Origin: Prototheca cutis
Lineage: Eukaryota > Chlorophyta > Trebouxiophyceae > Chlorellales > Chlorellaceae
Direction: 5' to 3'
NCBI GenBank assembly: GCA_002897115.2
Contig: BCIH01000006.1
Location: 1,109,691-1,149,702, forward strand
Length of the DNA stretch: 40,012 nucleotides
Shown piece by piece: positions 10,742-22,314 of the stretch. The translations under genes were made by a program, and so were the position numbers. Within the stretch, counting starts at the first letter, position 1. Each line of letters opens with the position of its first letter. Under the pieces are notes generated by a model that made no database searches, had not been told where the DNA came from, and saw nothing but the letters and a program-made list of their open reading frames with translations.

Positions 10742-13007
10742 GGCGCAAGGGAGCCGCAATGGGCAACCTTACGTGCGATGATCAATGGATGGACTCGGGG
10801 AGAGGGAGACGCCATCCGCAGGGGCGTCCCTTATGGGCACCGAGCCGGCACAGGTTGGATTGTCATCAGCTCCAGGGTCGAAGGTCCGACCCACCCCGCT
10901 GGTGCCGGCTTCCGGGCATTGTTCCCACCCACTGACGCCTCCTGCCTCGGACGAGCGCATTGCAAAGCTTGCAACCCNCTCCATGCCCCCGTTGGGTAAA
11001 GATTGATGAGCATCAACAAAGGCTACTGCATGCAGCTCCTGTCCAAGGGCATCAGTGTGCGCAGGGATTCAAAGTCACGTGCTTCAGCTGACTTGGCACG
11101 ATGCTGATGCGGGCAACCATCGAGAATATTGGCGGGCATTCCTGGGAATCCTCTCGTACACAGATGCCAAGGGCGCTTGCATGTTGCGGATCGGGAGATA
11201 ATGGCGTGGTTGCGCCATACTGGGGCTGGGCATGGCGGGTCCGCGAATGGCCCGGGCAGAAAATGGGTGGGCGGAATGGATCCCCGGGGCCTTGGACCCC
11301 ACTCGTGTCCCTCCTCGGCGCTGCCAACCTTCCAACTAGGGTTCAGCCCTGGTCACGACCACGGCTTGACAGTGATGGATCGATTCCATGCATCAAGGGA
11401 ACTGATCCCTGATCGAAAACTGCGGCATCGTGGCCCGGCAATGCTGCTGCAAGTGTGCAGTCAGACTTGCACATCATTGCACAAAAGGGGCCGAGCATGG
11501 CGATACGTGGATGCAGTCTGGAATCAATCAGCAGCAACGTGGGTCTATTAACAAATGATCCGTGCTCGACCTGTATGCCCATCCATCTGGGGGCTCGTCG
11601 TGCAACATTTTCTTCTCCAAAGACGCTGATGCAGTGCACGGGCACCACGCCAATCTCTCGGAGGGCGAAAGCACCCGAATACGGCCACTGTTGAGCCGCA
11701 CCCGAGCGTCATCCTACGCAGCAGCAGGATCGACTGTGCATCGGTGGGCAAGTGGCAGCGTCTGATTGTTGAGGCGCTGGACAGGGCGGCTGCCCTGGCA
11801 GCCAAGTCGGTTGCTCCGGGGAGCCCGAGCGATGCGCACGGGCTGGAGCCAAGGGCAGATCCAACAGCTTCCCGATTGTGTTCTGCCTGGATGCGTGTAC
11901 CCTCGCCGTTGCGGTGATGTCGGGCGCTCGAGCGGCCCGGGACCCCACAGCCGAGGTGCACATTGGGAAGACGTGCCTGGTTGGATCAGGAGATGCCATC
12001 TCGGCAGTGGTTCCAACACGCACTGCCCACGTGGCAAACGGCCGCATGATTTCATGCCGGTAGCTCTTCCCTGAGGAGGATGCGGAACGCACGCAAGCTG
12101 CCAAAGAGAGGACCACGAGAGCCGGGCACAGGAACATGCTGTGAGATTGTGCACAAATGGAGGCTGACCACACATCGTTGGTCAAAGGTGCTGGCAGCAA
12201 AAGACGTCTGCAGCATGAGCTGCTGCACCGTGAATGCCACCACGAAGCACATGCTGCACAGCAAACGTGGGGGGGCAGGGCGTGGTCCTGGCCATTGGAG
12301 ACGCGAATTTCCACCTCCGTTTGCGCGGTCATCCATCTCGCATGGGCTGGCGCAAGTGGATCCTGGCGCATGCGCGTGAACCCACAGCTCCTCGTGGCGA
12401 TTCCAACCAGGGAGTTGGACACGTCGCACCCGGCCGTGCCACCCCCAACCGCGCCTGGTCTCCCGTGAAAACCGCCACGTCGCCCCACTCTGTCCCACGG
12501 TGCCAAGACATTCGATGTGTGGGAGTGCAAAATCGCGACGTGAACGCGGCGTTGAGCATCCTCNTCCTCGCAGCTCACTTCCCGTGGCAACCTCAGGCGA
12601 CCTTGTTCGTCCGCTGTCCACACACAACGATGAGAGAATCGTGCCGAAGCGGTCTGAACAATTTTGGTTCTGTCATTTTGGTTCTGGCGTACCTGTGGGG
12701 CGCCCGAGTGCATGTGTCCTGTTCATATCGACGTTCGAGCTTTCCCCCACCCCTCGTGCGGCTTTCTCATGTCCACGTGCGCATCATTTATCTATTGATG
12801 CCATCACACAAATACAACGAGCCCTTGGTCATTAAACACCTATTACTCTCGAAGCAAATAATTTACTCGCTCATNAAATACTGAAAAAGGCCTCGGGAGC
12901 GTCGCATCCATACCTGCACTCGGACCCGTCGGCGACGACAGAGGTCGGACATTCAAGCCCGCCATCAGCCCCTCCTGCATCGCCGGAGCCTCGGGAGGTC
13001 TCATCGG
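10742..13007. other. Large intergenic region; only a weak coding candidate inside
   Basis: About 2.3 kb between the divergent H+-pyrophosphatase and CPL-like genes, so both promoters should lie here. The end from about 12640 to 12890 is clearly AT-richer than its surroundings. Frames are open on both strands between 11550 and 12650, but I could not build a coherent gene. No repeat or RNA gene was seen. Confidence 0.45.
11550..12063 (+). other. Weak candidate coding segment
   Basis: Possible exon pieces on the plus strand read KWQRLIVEALDRAAALAAKS (around 11750-11815) and, after a possible acceptor, FPIVFCLDACTLAVAVMSGA (around 11870-11930) running to a stop at 12063. The amino-acid texture is protein-like. 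However, the minus strand is equally open, no domain is recognised and no start is evident. It may be chance or a decayed gene. Confidence 0.2.
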
Positions 13008-15568
13008 ATGCACACGTCGCTGCCATGGGCCAATTGCCGCCTGCAGCTCGCCAGTGAGGTGGATGAGGACGCCGACCTGCCCCAGGGCGTGGTCGGCCGG
13101 CTGTACCACACTCCGTCCTCGCACCCCGCCGTCCGCCAGAACCTCCAGGCCCTGGAGACCAGGTGTGCGCCTGGTCCTCGATGCCCATCNTGGGGAATGG
13201 GGATGCCTCTCGATCGTTCCGCTCACGCCTGCCCGCCTCCCCCCGTCCCTCGCGACCTCGCAGGAAGCTGTCTCTCCCGGCCCTGGCAGTGCAGCATGTG
13301 GTCAACCAGAGAGGTACGATGGCAATGAGATGTGATCGACTGCAGCATGTCGTGGNCGGGATGCGCATCGAAGCCCGATGGGCCCGGTCGATGCACACGT
13401 CCTTCCCGAGTCTAGAACTTGGGGCCGAGGTTGACCTGAGCCCCCTGTACCGACAACCCTTGTCCGGGGCATCGGCTAGGGTGCCTGACAGCGGGGTTCG
13501 NAGGCACTGCCTGCATTCCCATATTTGAATCGTGGCACGCAGATATTTGCAGCCCATTTTCCACTGGGGCCATGGTATTCATTGCATTGTGCGACTGGGC
13601 TCCTTGTGCCACACAATGATGGCCTGCCCCGAACCCCTCCCACCCACACACAGAGCCCACCCACACATGGACATACAGAAAGAACTGTGCACAGACGGAA
13701 TGCCACAAGCACCNCCCGTCCCCACCACCACANTGCCTGCAGGGCCCGATGCGCTGATCGGCTGCATCCCGGGCGAGACGAAGCACAAGGCGAAGCTCGA
13801 GGAGCTGTGCCGTGCGGCACACGCTGCGGAGGAGGTGCTGGTGTGCCACCTTCTCGTGGCGGACGTGGTGCTGGTCCCTCGTGAGCCGTCAGTGGCGGCG
13901 CGGGACGGCCTGTTCTTTGTGGTCTACGCCACCAACCTGCGTGCAGTGTTGCTGTGCGAGGAGCTGCGAGCGCGGGCGCAGGTGGCGGTGGTGTTGGACG
14001 TGGACAACACGCTGATCGACGCGAGCGCGGTGACGCTGCCAGCCCGCGACTGGGCGTCGGTTTCTTGGCAGGAGTGCGTGGTGGAGACGGAGGGCGGGCG
14101 CGCCATCCGCGCGCAGTGGGCGCGGCTGAACCACGTCGACCCCGTGGCGGAGGAGGTGTTCCTGATGCACTACCGCCTGGGCTCGGCCGAGGCGACGTTC
14201 CACGTGCGCGTGCGGCGCGGGTGGGCCGCGCTGCGTGCTTTCCTGGCGCAGAATGCGGACCGGTTCGTCACGTTCATCTGCTCCAAGGGTAAGCAGGAGT
14301 ACCTGCAGCTGCTGTGGAGTTTCCTGGACCCGGAGGGCGAGTTGATGCCGCGGTCGCGCTGGCCCACGCACATGACCAGCACCTTCCCCGACGCGCTCCC
14401 CGCGGCGGCACCCAAGACCGCGCTGTCTGCGCTGGGCTGCGCGTCGGTGCTGCGCCCNCACGTGGCGACGCAGTTTGCCGCGCCCGTGATTGCGTTTGAC
14501 GACTCGCGCGCCGCGTACTACGAGGACTATGAAAAGTCCATCATGTACGTGGAGGAGTACGCGCCCTCCGAGGGCGTGGCNGCCGACGGCGGGTCGGTGC
14601 TGCGCCAGGCGGTCGGGTGCCTGGAGGCGTTTTGGCAGGCCACGTGCACCGAGGACGGCGCATTCGCGTGGCAGGCCGCGCAGTCGTTTTCGTCGGCGCT
14701 GCTGGCCACGGTGCGCCGCACGCCCATGGAGTCGCCCGACGCGATCGCCTACCTCCAGGCCCGGTGCCGCAAGCAGGGCGAGGTGCTGTGGCACCAGTTT
14801 ACGGCCGAGGCCGTGTTTGGCGGCGACAACATCATCCGCGACCGGCCTCTGGAAGAGGAGATTGAGGGTTTGAGCGACGATGTCGACGGCGCCAGCGACG
14901 ATGTCGTTCTTGGNGGCGTGGAGGGCGTTGCCATCAGTGATAATGACAAGGGTGGCGTTCNTGACGACGACGAGGAGGGCATCGATGACATCGGTGCCAT
15001 CGACCACCGTACCACCGCCGACGACCAGCCCGCGGNGACGCCGCGTGCGCCGTCGGCGCGGCGCGTCTCGTCGACCACCCCTCGACCGTACGTNGTGCGG
15101 CACACGCCGTGCTACGACGGCGCGAGTGTGCTGTCGGGCGAGGGCCGTGACGCGGGCGAGGCCGCACGGCGCGACCCAGCGCATCTGGCCGCGCTGGGGG
15201 CCCGAGCTGCGGCGCGCGACACCGTCGCCCCGCACCCGCCCGAGCTCCTCGACCCGGCGGCAGCTGCCGTCGACGCCGGTGGCGTGGTCATGCCCCCGGG
15301 GCTGCTGCGCCGCGTCAGCACCGTGCGCCAGTCTCCCGGCGTTCCTGGGAATGGCATNGGCGGTGGCCCCGTCACCACAACCGCTGCAGGCCCCAAGGCT
15401 ACTATTCCGGGCACGGACGACACGTCGCCGTGCGCGGTCAGCGCCTCGCCGGGCGAGCCGGGCGTGTCGGACGACGATGGTGCGGCCACCATCGACGAGG
15501 AGGTTTCGGTAGCGGTGGGCGTCGGCGCGGGCCACGTCCCCCCCGCGGCCGAGCCCGCCGCCGCCTGA
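13008..15568 (+). CDS. CPL/FCP1-like HAD phosphatase (RNA polymerase II CTD phosphatase family)
   Basis: Predicted nuclear Mg2+-dependent serine phosphatase of the FCP1/CPL group, likely acting on the RNA polymerase II C-terminal repeat. Proposed exons are 13008-13162, 13264 to 13495 (or 13480) and 13679-15568, giving about 758 aa. Phases close at both junctions, but the second donor and the true start are uncertain. The last exon holds the catalytic motif VVLDVDNTLID (Asp pair at 13997-14005) and VRVRRGWAALRAFL. It then has FVTFICSKGKQEYLQLLWSF with LDPEGEL, and VIAFDDSRAAYYEDY with the metal-binding Asp pair at 14498-14503. This order matches plant CPL1/CPL2. From about 14860 to the stop the protein is a low-complexity tail of roughly 235 residues, acidic and then Ala/Pro-rich. 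I see no dsRNA-binding or BRCT domain, unlike plant CPL1 and FCP1. Confidence 0.82.
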
Positions 15569-15594
15569 GAACTGTGCACTTGGAATTGATTGTC

Positions 15595-15614
15595 GGGGGG
15601 GGGGGGGGGGGGGG
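15595..15614 (+). repeat. Poly-G tract (20 G)
   Basis: Uninterrupted run of 20 G starting 27 nt after the CPL-like stop codon, so probably in the 3' UTR. It could form a G-quadruplex in the mRNA, and its length may be unreliable in sequencing. Confidence 0.9.
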
Positions 15615-16249
15615 CAATGGTGCGCTGGAATTGGCGTAGGCTGGCTTGAGCACGCTGGCCTGCACGCTCCTCCCCTTCTTCCAGGCCCATCCATCTCGTT
15701 TGCTTTTCTGTCTACTACCACCGCTCTTCTTGCTCACACGTCTGCATGATATTTCGGGCTGCAAGGCCCTCGTGTGCACCCGGTTTTCTGTTCTTGGCAG
15801 CACCACGCAAGCGTGCGTGTGTCTGCGGCACCCTGTTGTTCCTCGTTCCTGCCCAACCCGTGGACTTCCGATGGGCTTGCGGCGTCCCGGGACCGTGTAC
15901 TTCGTCCATCCGGCCCATCCCATCCCCATCTGCCAAGTATGGCGCCAATGACCTCTTTGGCGGCTTTTGGGGGCACGCGCGGCAACAAGGAAGTTGATCC
16001 TGCGTCCGCAAGGAATGGGCCGCNCAGCGCTCCACCCTGCATGCGTTTTGCCGGATCTCGCCCCCTGTATACTAACGGTAGAAAATGATGAAACCTTCTC
16101 GGGATTCGTCGACTCCCACCTGCACAGCAGGGGCATGTCTCCCAAACAAATTGCCTGTTGGACCGCATTCCCTGGTCGCTGCGCTCAGAGAATGGGTTGG
16201 GTTCCTTCTGATAGCAGGTCAGGTCGTGCAGAGGGCAGACATCCACGGT

Positions 16250-16384
16250 GCTGTGCCATCAGCTGGTGCCGCACCAACGAGGAGTGCCCCCCCCGAAGGG
16301 CAAGCATCGTCTCTGGAACAGAGACTCGATGGCGTGTCTGAACATGAGGCACATTGTGCAGAGCCTGTGGAAGACCGGCCAGCG
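16250..16384 (-). repeat. Diverged copy A of a duplicated block
   Basis: Shares about 110-130 bp of gapped similarity with 39420-39548. The clearest part is 16330-16384 against 39493-39548, about three quarters identical by eye, both containing GGCGTG(T/C)CTGAACA(T/C)GAG. On the minus strand one frame reads RWPVFHRLCTMCLMFRHAIE here and RWPVHQGLGGMALVFRHATK in the other copy, so the block may once have been coding. Family unknown. Confidence 0.5.
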
Positions 16385-17047
16385 GCTGGAGCACTTCCAG
16401 CGCCCAGCGCCGCAGTGCAGATGAACATCCATCCATCCATCCTGGGGGTTGTAGCCTTCCCAACTGGGGGTGGGAACCCCCGGGGCTCTTTCCCGCCCCC
16501 GGGAAGGGAAAGCAGCCCCGGAGGTGGTCCATCATTGAGGTGGTCCACCTTCCTATTGCCCTGTGGGGGGTGACAATTCACAGCCATCAGTGATGCCCAG
16601 CAANCCCCNGGGTGATGTGACGCTGTTGCTGGCTGAGCTGGGTACATTGTTTTTGCCCTGCACGGTACCTGAACCAGCATTAAGGATGCCTGGCTGCGAG
16701 ACCCCGGCCACCAAATGTGCGTTCCATCTCTGCCCACCGCTGGCAAGTGATGTCGTGCCGATGAAGCATGAGAGACAAAAACTTGAGTCATATCTTTTGC
16801 AGTTGGGTGAATTGCATAAGGGGTTGGCATCTACCCCCCCCCCATTGGTGGGCGTGGTGGGTGGGAGACGTTTGCGGTGCGCACGTTCCTCTTGCGAAGG
16901 TGGTAGGCAGGTGGTGGGCTCTCCGCCAGGCCTTGTTGCTGAGAGAAAGTGACTCACACACCAGCATTGACACAGAAAGGAGGCTCGACCCAAGCTCATT
17001 TCCTAATTCAGAGGATTTACCCATTGCACCCTGACCCAAGATCAGCA

Positions 17048-19849
17048 ATGGGTGATCAGGGAGAGCCTCTCCTGGCCCATGCGCGGGAGGACGAGCTATG
17101 GGATGCGGTGGAGGGGGGTCGCAATGTGGCGCGCGACGCGTTCACAGTGCGCCACCTCCTCAGGGAACACCCCACGGAGGTCCTCAAGACTTTGCAGAAG
17201 AAGAGTGTCCGATGCATTGCTGAATTCATGGTGGAGGTACGCCGGCGATCGTTCCCGAACCCCTGCTGCTCGGGGTTGGGTTAACCAAGTGCCTGTGCCA
17301 CCACAGCTTGATGTGCGCCTTTCTTTGTCTGACAGTCAACCCAAAACCTCATGTGTCACTGCAACTATACCCTGTGATGACACAAAGCTGCCATTTCTAT
17401 TCAATGGTGCTCCAAGTGTGGCGGGATAGGTGGGCCATAGGATGTGTCCAGCAGCCCTGCTGCAGCCCGCTACTGACTTGACAGTCCCTGGTTGCCGCAG
17501 GACAAACTGGTTCTGGAACAGCTGGGCGATGACTCCATTGTAACCATGGCCTCTGATTCGCCTGATCTGGAGGACCCAGAGGCCACGTGGATGGCTCACC
17601 TCAAATCCCATGCGCCGTGGCGGGAGCCCCTCCACCCGCAGAAGCGTGGGCACGGCTGGAACTGCAAGATCCCCGTCCTCGCATACACCGTGCTGGTTGA
17701 GGACGCAGCCAAACCTGATACCGAAGGCCTGCTGCAGCCNCTCCTAAAGCGCTGGCAAGCCGGTGCCTGCGGCATGGACGTCTTTGCACTGCCAGCTGTC
17801 CAGGTGCGGGGGATTGGGGGGAATTTGACTGGTCGACAGGCGCATGGACGAATGCATCCCGGGAGAGTCTGGCCCGTCATGCGTATGTCTGCTTTTGGTG
17901 TCCCCCCCCCCCCACCCACACACACACACACACACACAGACAGACACGCCACACGTCCATGCAGGCAGTGATTGATTGGAAGTGGACGCAGTACTGCCAC
18001 AAACTACTGCTGCTGGAGCTTTCCTTTTTCCTGCTTTGGCTGCTCAGCTTTGCCATGTTCACCATCCTCTTCCAGGTGTGTGCGTGTGTTTATCAGCCAT
18101 GGCTAGATTGGATGGGCTTAACCGACGACTGGCCAATCCCCACTACTTGCACCTGCTCCTTCCTTGGACATGCTTAGACTCCCCCACAAACCACGCTTAG
18201 GACGAGGACACGACGTTAACCTTTTGGCAGCTGGTCCAGACAGGCCGTGGACGGGCAACAGTGGTCATGGATATTTTGTCGCTGGTGGGCATGGCCCCCT
18301 TTCTTGCGATCGAGGCCGCCACTTTTGCGCAGTATGGCCCCTGGGGCTGGGCGTCTCTGTGGAATCTGTTGGATGTGAGCACCTACGTGCTGCAGATAAC
18401 CGTTGTGTCCCTGCACCTGGGGCGAATGCGCCTGACCACGGGCTGGCTGTCGGTAGCCGCGGCGCTGCAGTGCATTCTGCTGCTCTTCCGGGTCCAATAT
18501 TTTTCGCGCGTCTTCAAGTCCACCCGCTTTGCCTTCCTCGANGACATCAAGGAGGTGCTTATTGATTGTGCCTGGCCTTCTTTTTGGGTGGGGGTTGGGA
18601 GACCCGCGAGGTGATGTGTCCCCCCGGGGACGCATCCCCATAACAGGGATGGGTTGGTCAGGACAATGCTCCTTCCCAAGACACAGGACGAACATCTCTC
18701 TCCACCCCTTCAAAGAGACGTCACAAGAACCTTCACTCATTAGGTCATGCACGACGTCAAGTATTACTTGGTGTTCTTGCTGCTGGTGGTGGCAGGGTGG
18801 GGCCTGGCCCTGCACATCCTGTTCCGGGCAGACCAAGCAGATCACAAGGAGTTTTCGACCTACCCGCTCACCCTGCTGACCATGGTCAGCTGGATGGACG
18901 GCAATGTGGAGTTGGCGGGACTGCCAGAGTCACGAAACCCAGTGGCCGCTTCGCTCCTAGGCGTAGGATTTGTTTTTGTCATGGGTGTCATCCTCATGAA
19001 CCTGCTCGTCGGCGTCCTCACTGCCTCTCTTGAACGAGTGCGTTTGCGATTACTTTTTCAGGGCTTTTTAAATCTGTGTTTGTTGTTGGGTGGGCTGGCT
19101 GGTGAGCATGTCAGGTGGGCTGGGTCTAGAGACGTCTGGTCGGGCCCTCTGACCGCGTTCTGTTCATGCATCCCAGGTGACGGAGAATGAGGGACTGCGC
19201 ATGCTGCTGTCCAAGGCAGAAGTCATCGACGAGATTGACAGCACCCTGCCACGGTGATTTCTGAGGAGCCTTGGATTATTATTGGAGGGGTGGGGGGGAG
19301 GGGACTGGGTCAGGGAGACAGGGATTGGGCCCGGAAGAGCTCATTCTTTCGACACCCACCACGCAACGCCCCAGGTTTGTGGAGCGACGGTTCCCTGGAC
19401 TGTATCCGAAATACCTCCATGTGCTCCGTGTTGACCCTGGCAAACTGGACAAGGTCGAGATTGCCACGATCTGGGGCCAGGACGAGATTGACGAGTCGCC
19501 GGCCGGCGCCGCCGGCGGTGCCCCTTGGGAGGGAGGGGAGCAGCAACGCTCCGGTGACAGGGATGACGACGACTCTTCCAAACCCGGGGATGCCACGGCG
19601 GCCCAGCTGGAGAAGAAGGTGGACGAGTTGCGGCGAGAAATCTCGGAGCTCAAGGACATCCTGCTCAGTTTGCAGGCACAGCCCTTGGTGCCGCCATCGG
19701 CGGCATCGACGCCGAGGACAGAAAAGCCGTCGCGAATTGAAAAGATGCGATCACCCCCACGCAGCATGGTGGATGTGGCTCTGGGCCACCGCATCGCTGA
19801 CTTGAGCGACGAACCCAGGAAGTCCGAGGCCAAGGCTGCGCCNAAGTAG
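17048..19849 (+). CDS. TRP-like cation channel, paralogue 1
   Basis: Predicted six-TM cation channel subunit (Ion_trans/TRP-like), probably a tetramer in an endomembrane or the plasma membrane. Seven exons: 17048-17236, 17501-17803, 17965-18075, 18201-18554, 18744-19037, 19177-19253 and 19375-19849. All introns are GT-AG, phases close, total 600 aa. The N-terminal cytosolic part has no ankyrin repeats that I can see. It ends VFALPAVQAVIDWKW, a TRPV-like pre-S1 signature. TM segments are near residues 177-199 (S1), 222-243, 251-275, 282-298 (S4), 326-346 (S5) and 387-412 (S6). The pore loop is near 360-376 (LLTMVSWMDGNVEL). After S6 come VIDEID and YLHVLRVDPGKL, both shared with paralogue 2, then a disordered stretch and a coiled coil (LEKKVDELRREISELKDI). 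S4 lacks the regular Arg pattern of voltage sensors. Ion selectivity cannot be told from the sequence. Confidence 0.9.
17902..17940 (+). repeat. (C)12-(CA)n compound tract before an acceptor
   Basis: Twelve Cs followed by a CA repeat about 25 nt upstream of the exon 3 acceptor (17964) of TRP-like channel 1. It probably serves as the polypyrimidine tract. Confidence 0.9.
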
Positions 19850-20625
19850 GGTGAACCTGGGTTCCCTGGGTCTTTGTATTCGGCGAGCCGCCTTGGACAG
19901 TAAAAACTATCCGTGCTGATAGGCAAGCTGGCGCCGTTGATTTTGGATGCGACATTATTTCCTAACGCACCGGGTTTGGTTGTGCAGTTCTCTAAAAGGG
20001 TGTTTGAAGGGGCTATGCCTTTTCCCAAACTTGGTACGCTGCGTTTGGCAGTTCTTATGGAACCGGGGCCCCTACCCCAGTCCACCTACAACCACCGTGT
20101 TTGCAATAATATTGATGTGATGCTGCTCCGGCATCTGATCCGAGTCCAGACCGGTTCGCCAGGAGTCGAAAGGGCAGAGGAATGCAGGCACTGGTATAGA
20201 ATGCTCATTCATCGCGCATGGGAGACCGGGAGGTGTTCTCTGGGTGGAGCATCCGCCAGCTCCAGGTGGGTCGGGTGTCGGGGAGAGGAGGCGACCCCTC
20301 GGGGCAATGCCCAATCCCCGAGAGTGACACGCGTGACTCACGAGCGCCGCGTGAACCACTGATGTGAAGGAATATATTCAAGAGAATGGAGGGAACGCAC
20401 AATCAGCGATAGAAAGGGAAGACCTCGTGACCGAGGCACTCCGTCTCGCCCAGGAGGTCTGGTGTGNTGGTGTGTGCGTGGGTTANCATGTCCTTCCCAA
20501 CAAAGGCGCCCTAGGTCCTGGGCGCTGGCAAATGATTCATGCAGATTGCACAAGCACGATCCAACTCTGAAGGCTATCCAGCACTCTTGACCGTTATTGC
20601 CNCACAGGCCGCAGCAACGAGCACC
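19850..20625. other. 3' UTR / intergenic region between channel 1 and the metacaspase
   Basis: Non-coding as far as I can see. It is less GC-rich than the flanking exons in places (19870-20050, 20360-20580). It contains the metacaspase promoter. No clear TGTAA signal follows the channel 1 stop. Confidence 0.55.
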
Positions 20626-22314
20626 ATGAGTCAGCGGGGCTANGGCCCGACTTCGTTTTACCCCGACATGGGTGGGTCGGGTGGTGGTGGTGAGGACCTG
20701 GACCAAGGTCGCGCATCGTCTGGCAACTGGTCCCAGCCTGGCCCCCCCGGGCCCGGGCCGGTGCAACGAGTAGGGGGCCCTGGCCAAGTGCCGGCACCTA
20801 TGCCGCCCGCCGGCGGTGCCACGAAAAAGGCTCTGATCGTCGGCATCAACTACCGCGGCACCAGCTGNGCCCTCAACGGCTGCATCAACGATGCAAAGTG
20901 CATGGAGTACATGCTGCGGACCAAGTTTGGCTTCCGTCCCGAAAACGTGCTCATCATGACGGACGACATGCCAGACCCGATGCGCCTGCCCACCCGGTAC
21001 AACATGCTTCTGGGTTTCCAGTGGCTGCTGACGGGGATGAAGCCCGGCGACTCCCTGGTCTTCCATTACTCAGGCCATGGAAGCCAGCAGCCCGACTATT
21101 CGGGGGAGGAACCCGACGGCAAAAACGAAACGCTCTGCCCGCTGGACTTCAAGCGCGCAGGCGAGATTGTCGATAACGAGCTCAACCAACGCCTCATCAA
21201 TCCCATCCCAGAGGTGTGTCTGTGTGTGTTTGGGGGGGCTTGGGGAGCGGGCCCCTGTGTGCGTCTGTACATGTCGATGCGGTGAGGTACGACCTCAATC
21301 AGGAAATCCCCCTCAAAAAAANCCCTTNCCCACCACCAGGGCGTGAAACTTCATGCGGTGATCGATGCCTGCCACTCTGGGTCGGTCATGGACTTGCCCT
21401 TCTCTGCCCAGGCCATCAATGGCATGCCGCAATGGCGCAGCGAGTATGCCTGGCAGCCGCGGTCACACAAGGTACTGTGCTCGCCGGGGCTTGTGTTTTT
21501 TGGGAGCAGCAGCTGCTGTTGTCGCCACCCAGCTGATCTTGAGCAGGTCAGCCCACACCCTTTGGCATGCTGTGTTTCCCGGCAACGGTTCCCCGCTTGA
21601 AACAAAATTTCCCCGCCCNATACAAAATTAGGGCACGGCTGGAGGCTTTGCGGTCCAGATTGGTGCAGCTCTTGACCATCAGACGGCGGCAGACACGACA
21701 CAGCTCTCAGGTGGGGAGCTGGATGTTGCATGCGGTTTCCTCGTTGATATGCCTGCGGCTGTGCTGCGGGTGTGACACTCCATGCACAGCGCCTCCTGAA
21801 TGCATCACNCCTACTGCAGGCTACACCTCCACGGGGGCAGCGACCTATGCCTTTATCCAGGCCATCGAGCAGCGGGGCACCACGATGACGTGCGCTGCGT
21901 GATTGGTGGCCTCGGAATTCCGTTTCCATGGAACGTTTTTGGTTATCGCGTGCCTGGAAAGCGAACANGTTACGGGTGGAAGCACNTTATTTGGGAAATG
22001 AGAGGATGATGGTACCGAGGGAACGTTCCTCGGATGTGCCAAACCCTCATGCATATGTGCAATCCCCCCCCCCCCCCCAACACACACACACACACACAAC
22101 ACACAGGTATGGAGAGCTATTGATGGCAATGGACTGGACATTACATCAGGCGCTGGGCTCCAACTCTGGCGGGGGCATGCCTGGACTGGGCGGCGGGCTC
22201 ACAGGCATGCTTGGGGGCATGCTTCTGGGTGGCAACACAGCCAACTACCAGCGGCAGCAGCCTCAGCTGTCCAGCGTGTATACATTTGACCTCAACTTCC
22301 GCTTCAGCTTGTAG
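20626..22314 (+). CDS. MCA: Type I metacaspase (caspase-like cysteine protease)
   Basis: Ca2+-activated cysteine protease of clan CD that cleaves after Arg or Lys, linked in plants and algae to stress responses and cell death. Five exons: 20626-21213, 21340-21471, 21632-21710, 21820-21889 and 22107-22314, GT-AG, phases close, about 358 aa. The N-terminus (about 65 aa) is Gly/Pro-rich without CxxC zinc-finger pairs. The p20 domain starts KKALIVGINYRGTS, then LNGCINDAKCMEYML and VLIMTDDMPDPMRLPTRYN. The catalytic His is in HYSGHGSQQPD (about residue 151) and the catalytic Cys in HAVIDACHSGSVMDLP (about residue 207). GTAGGFAVQIGA, then DHQTAADTTQLSG and YGELLMAM form the C-terminal p10-like part, which ends in a Gly-rich loop. 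No long p20-p10 linker is present, so type I fits. It lies between the 3' ends of two paralogous channel genes. The start Met is the first in a plausible context; two N bases fall in exon 1. Confidence 0.96.
22064..22106 (+). repeat. (C)15-(CA)n compound tract before an acceptor
   Basis: Fifteen Cs followed by CA repeats that run directly into the acceptor (CACACAG, 22106) of the last metacaspase exon. It is the same design as in intron 2 of the neighbouring channel gene. Confidence 0.9.

Larger units (their letters stand above)
15569..17047. other. 3' UTR of the CPL-like gene and intergenic sequence
   Basis: Contains a 20-base G run just after the CPL-like stop, then about 1.4 kb without a confident gene. 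A minus-strand segment at 16250-16384 resembles sequence at 39420-39548 (annotated separately). Near 16855-16930 the sequence is GT-rich. It should also contain the promoter of the first TRP-like channel. Confidence 0.5.

Noticed and set aside
13889..15721. 610-codon minus-strand open frame opposite the CPL-like gene
   Set aside because: Antisense shadow; the plus strand carries the HAD catalytic motifs in order.
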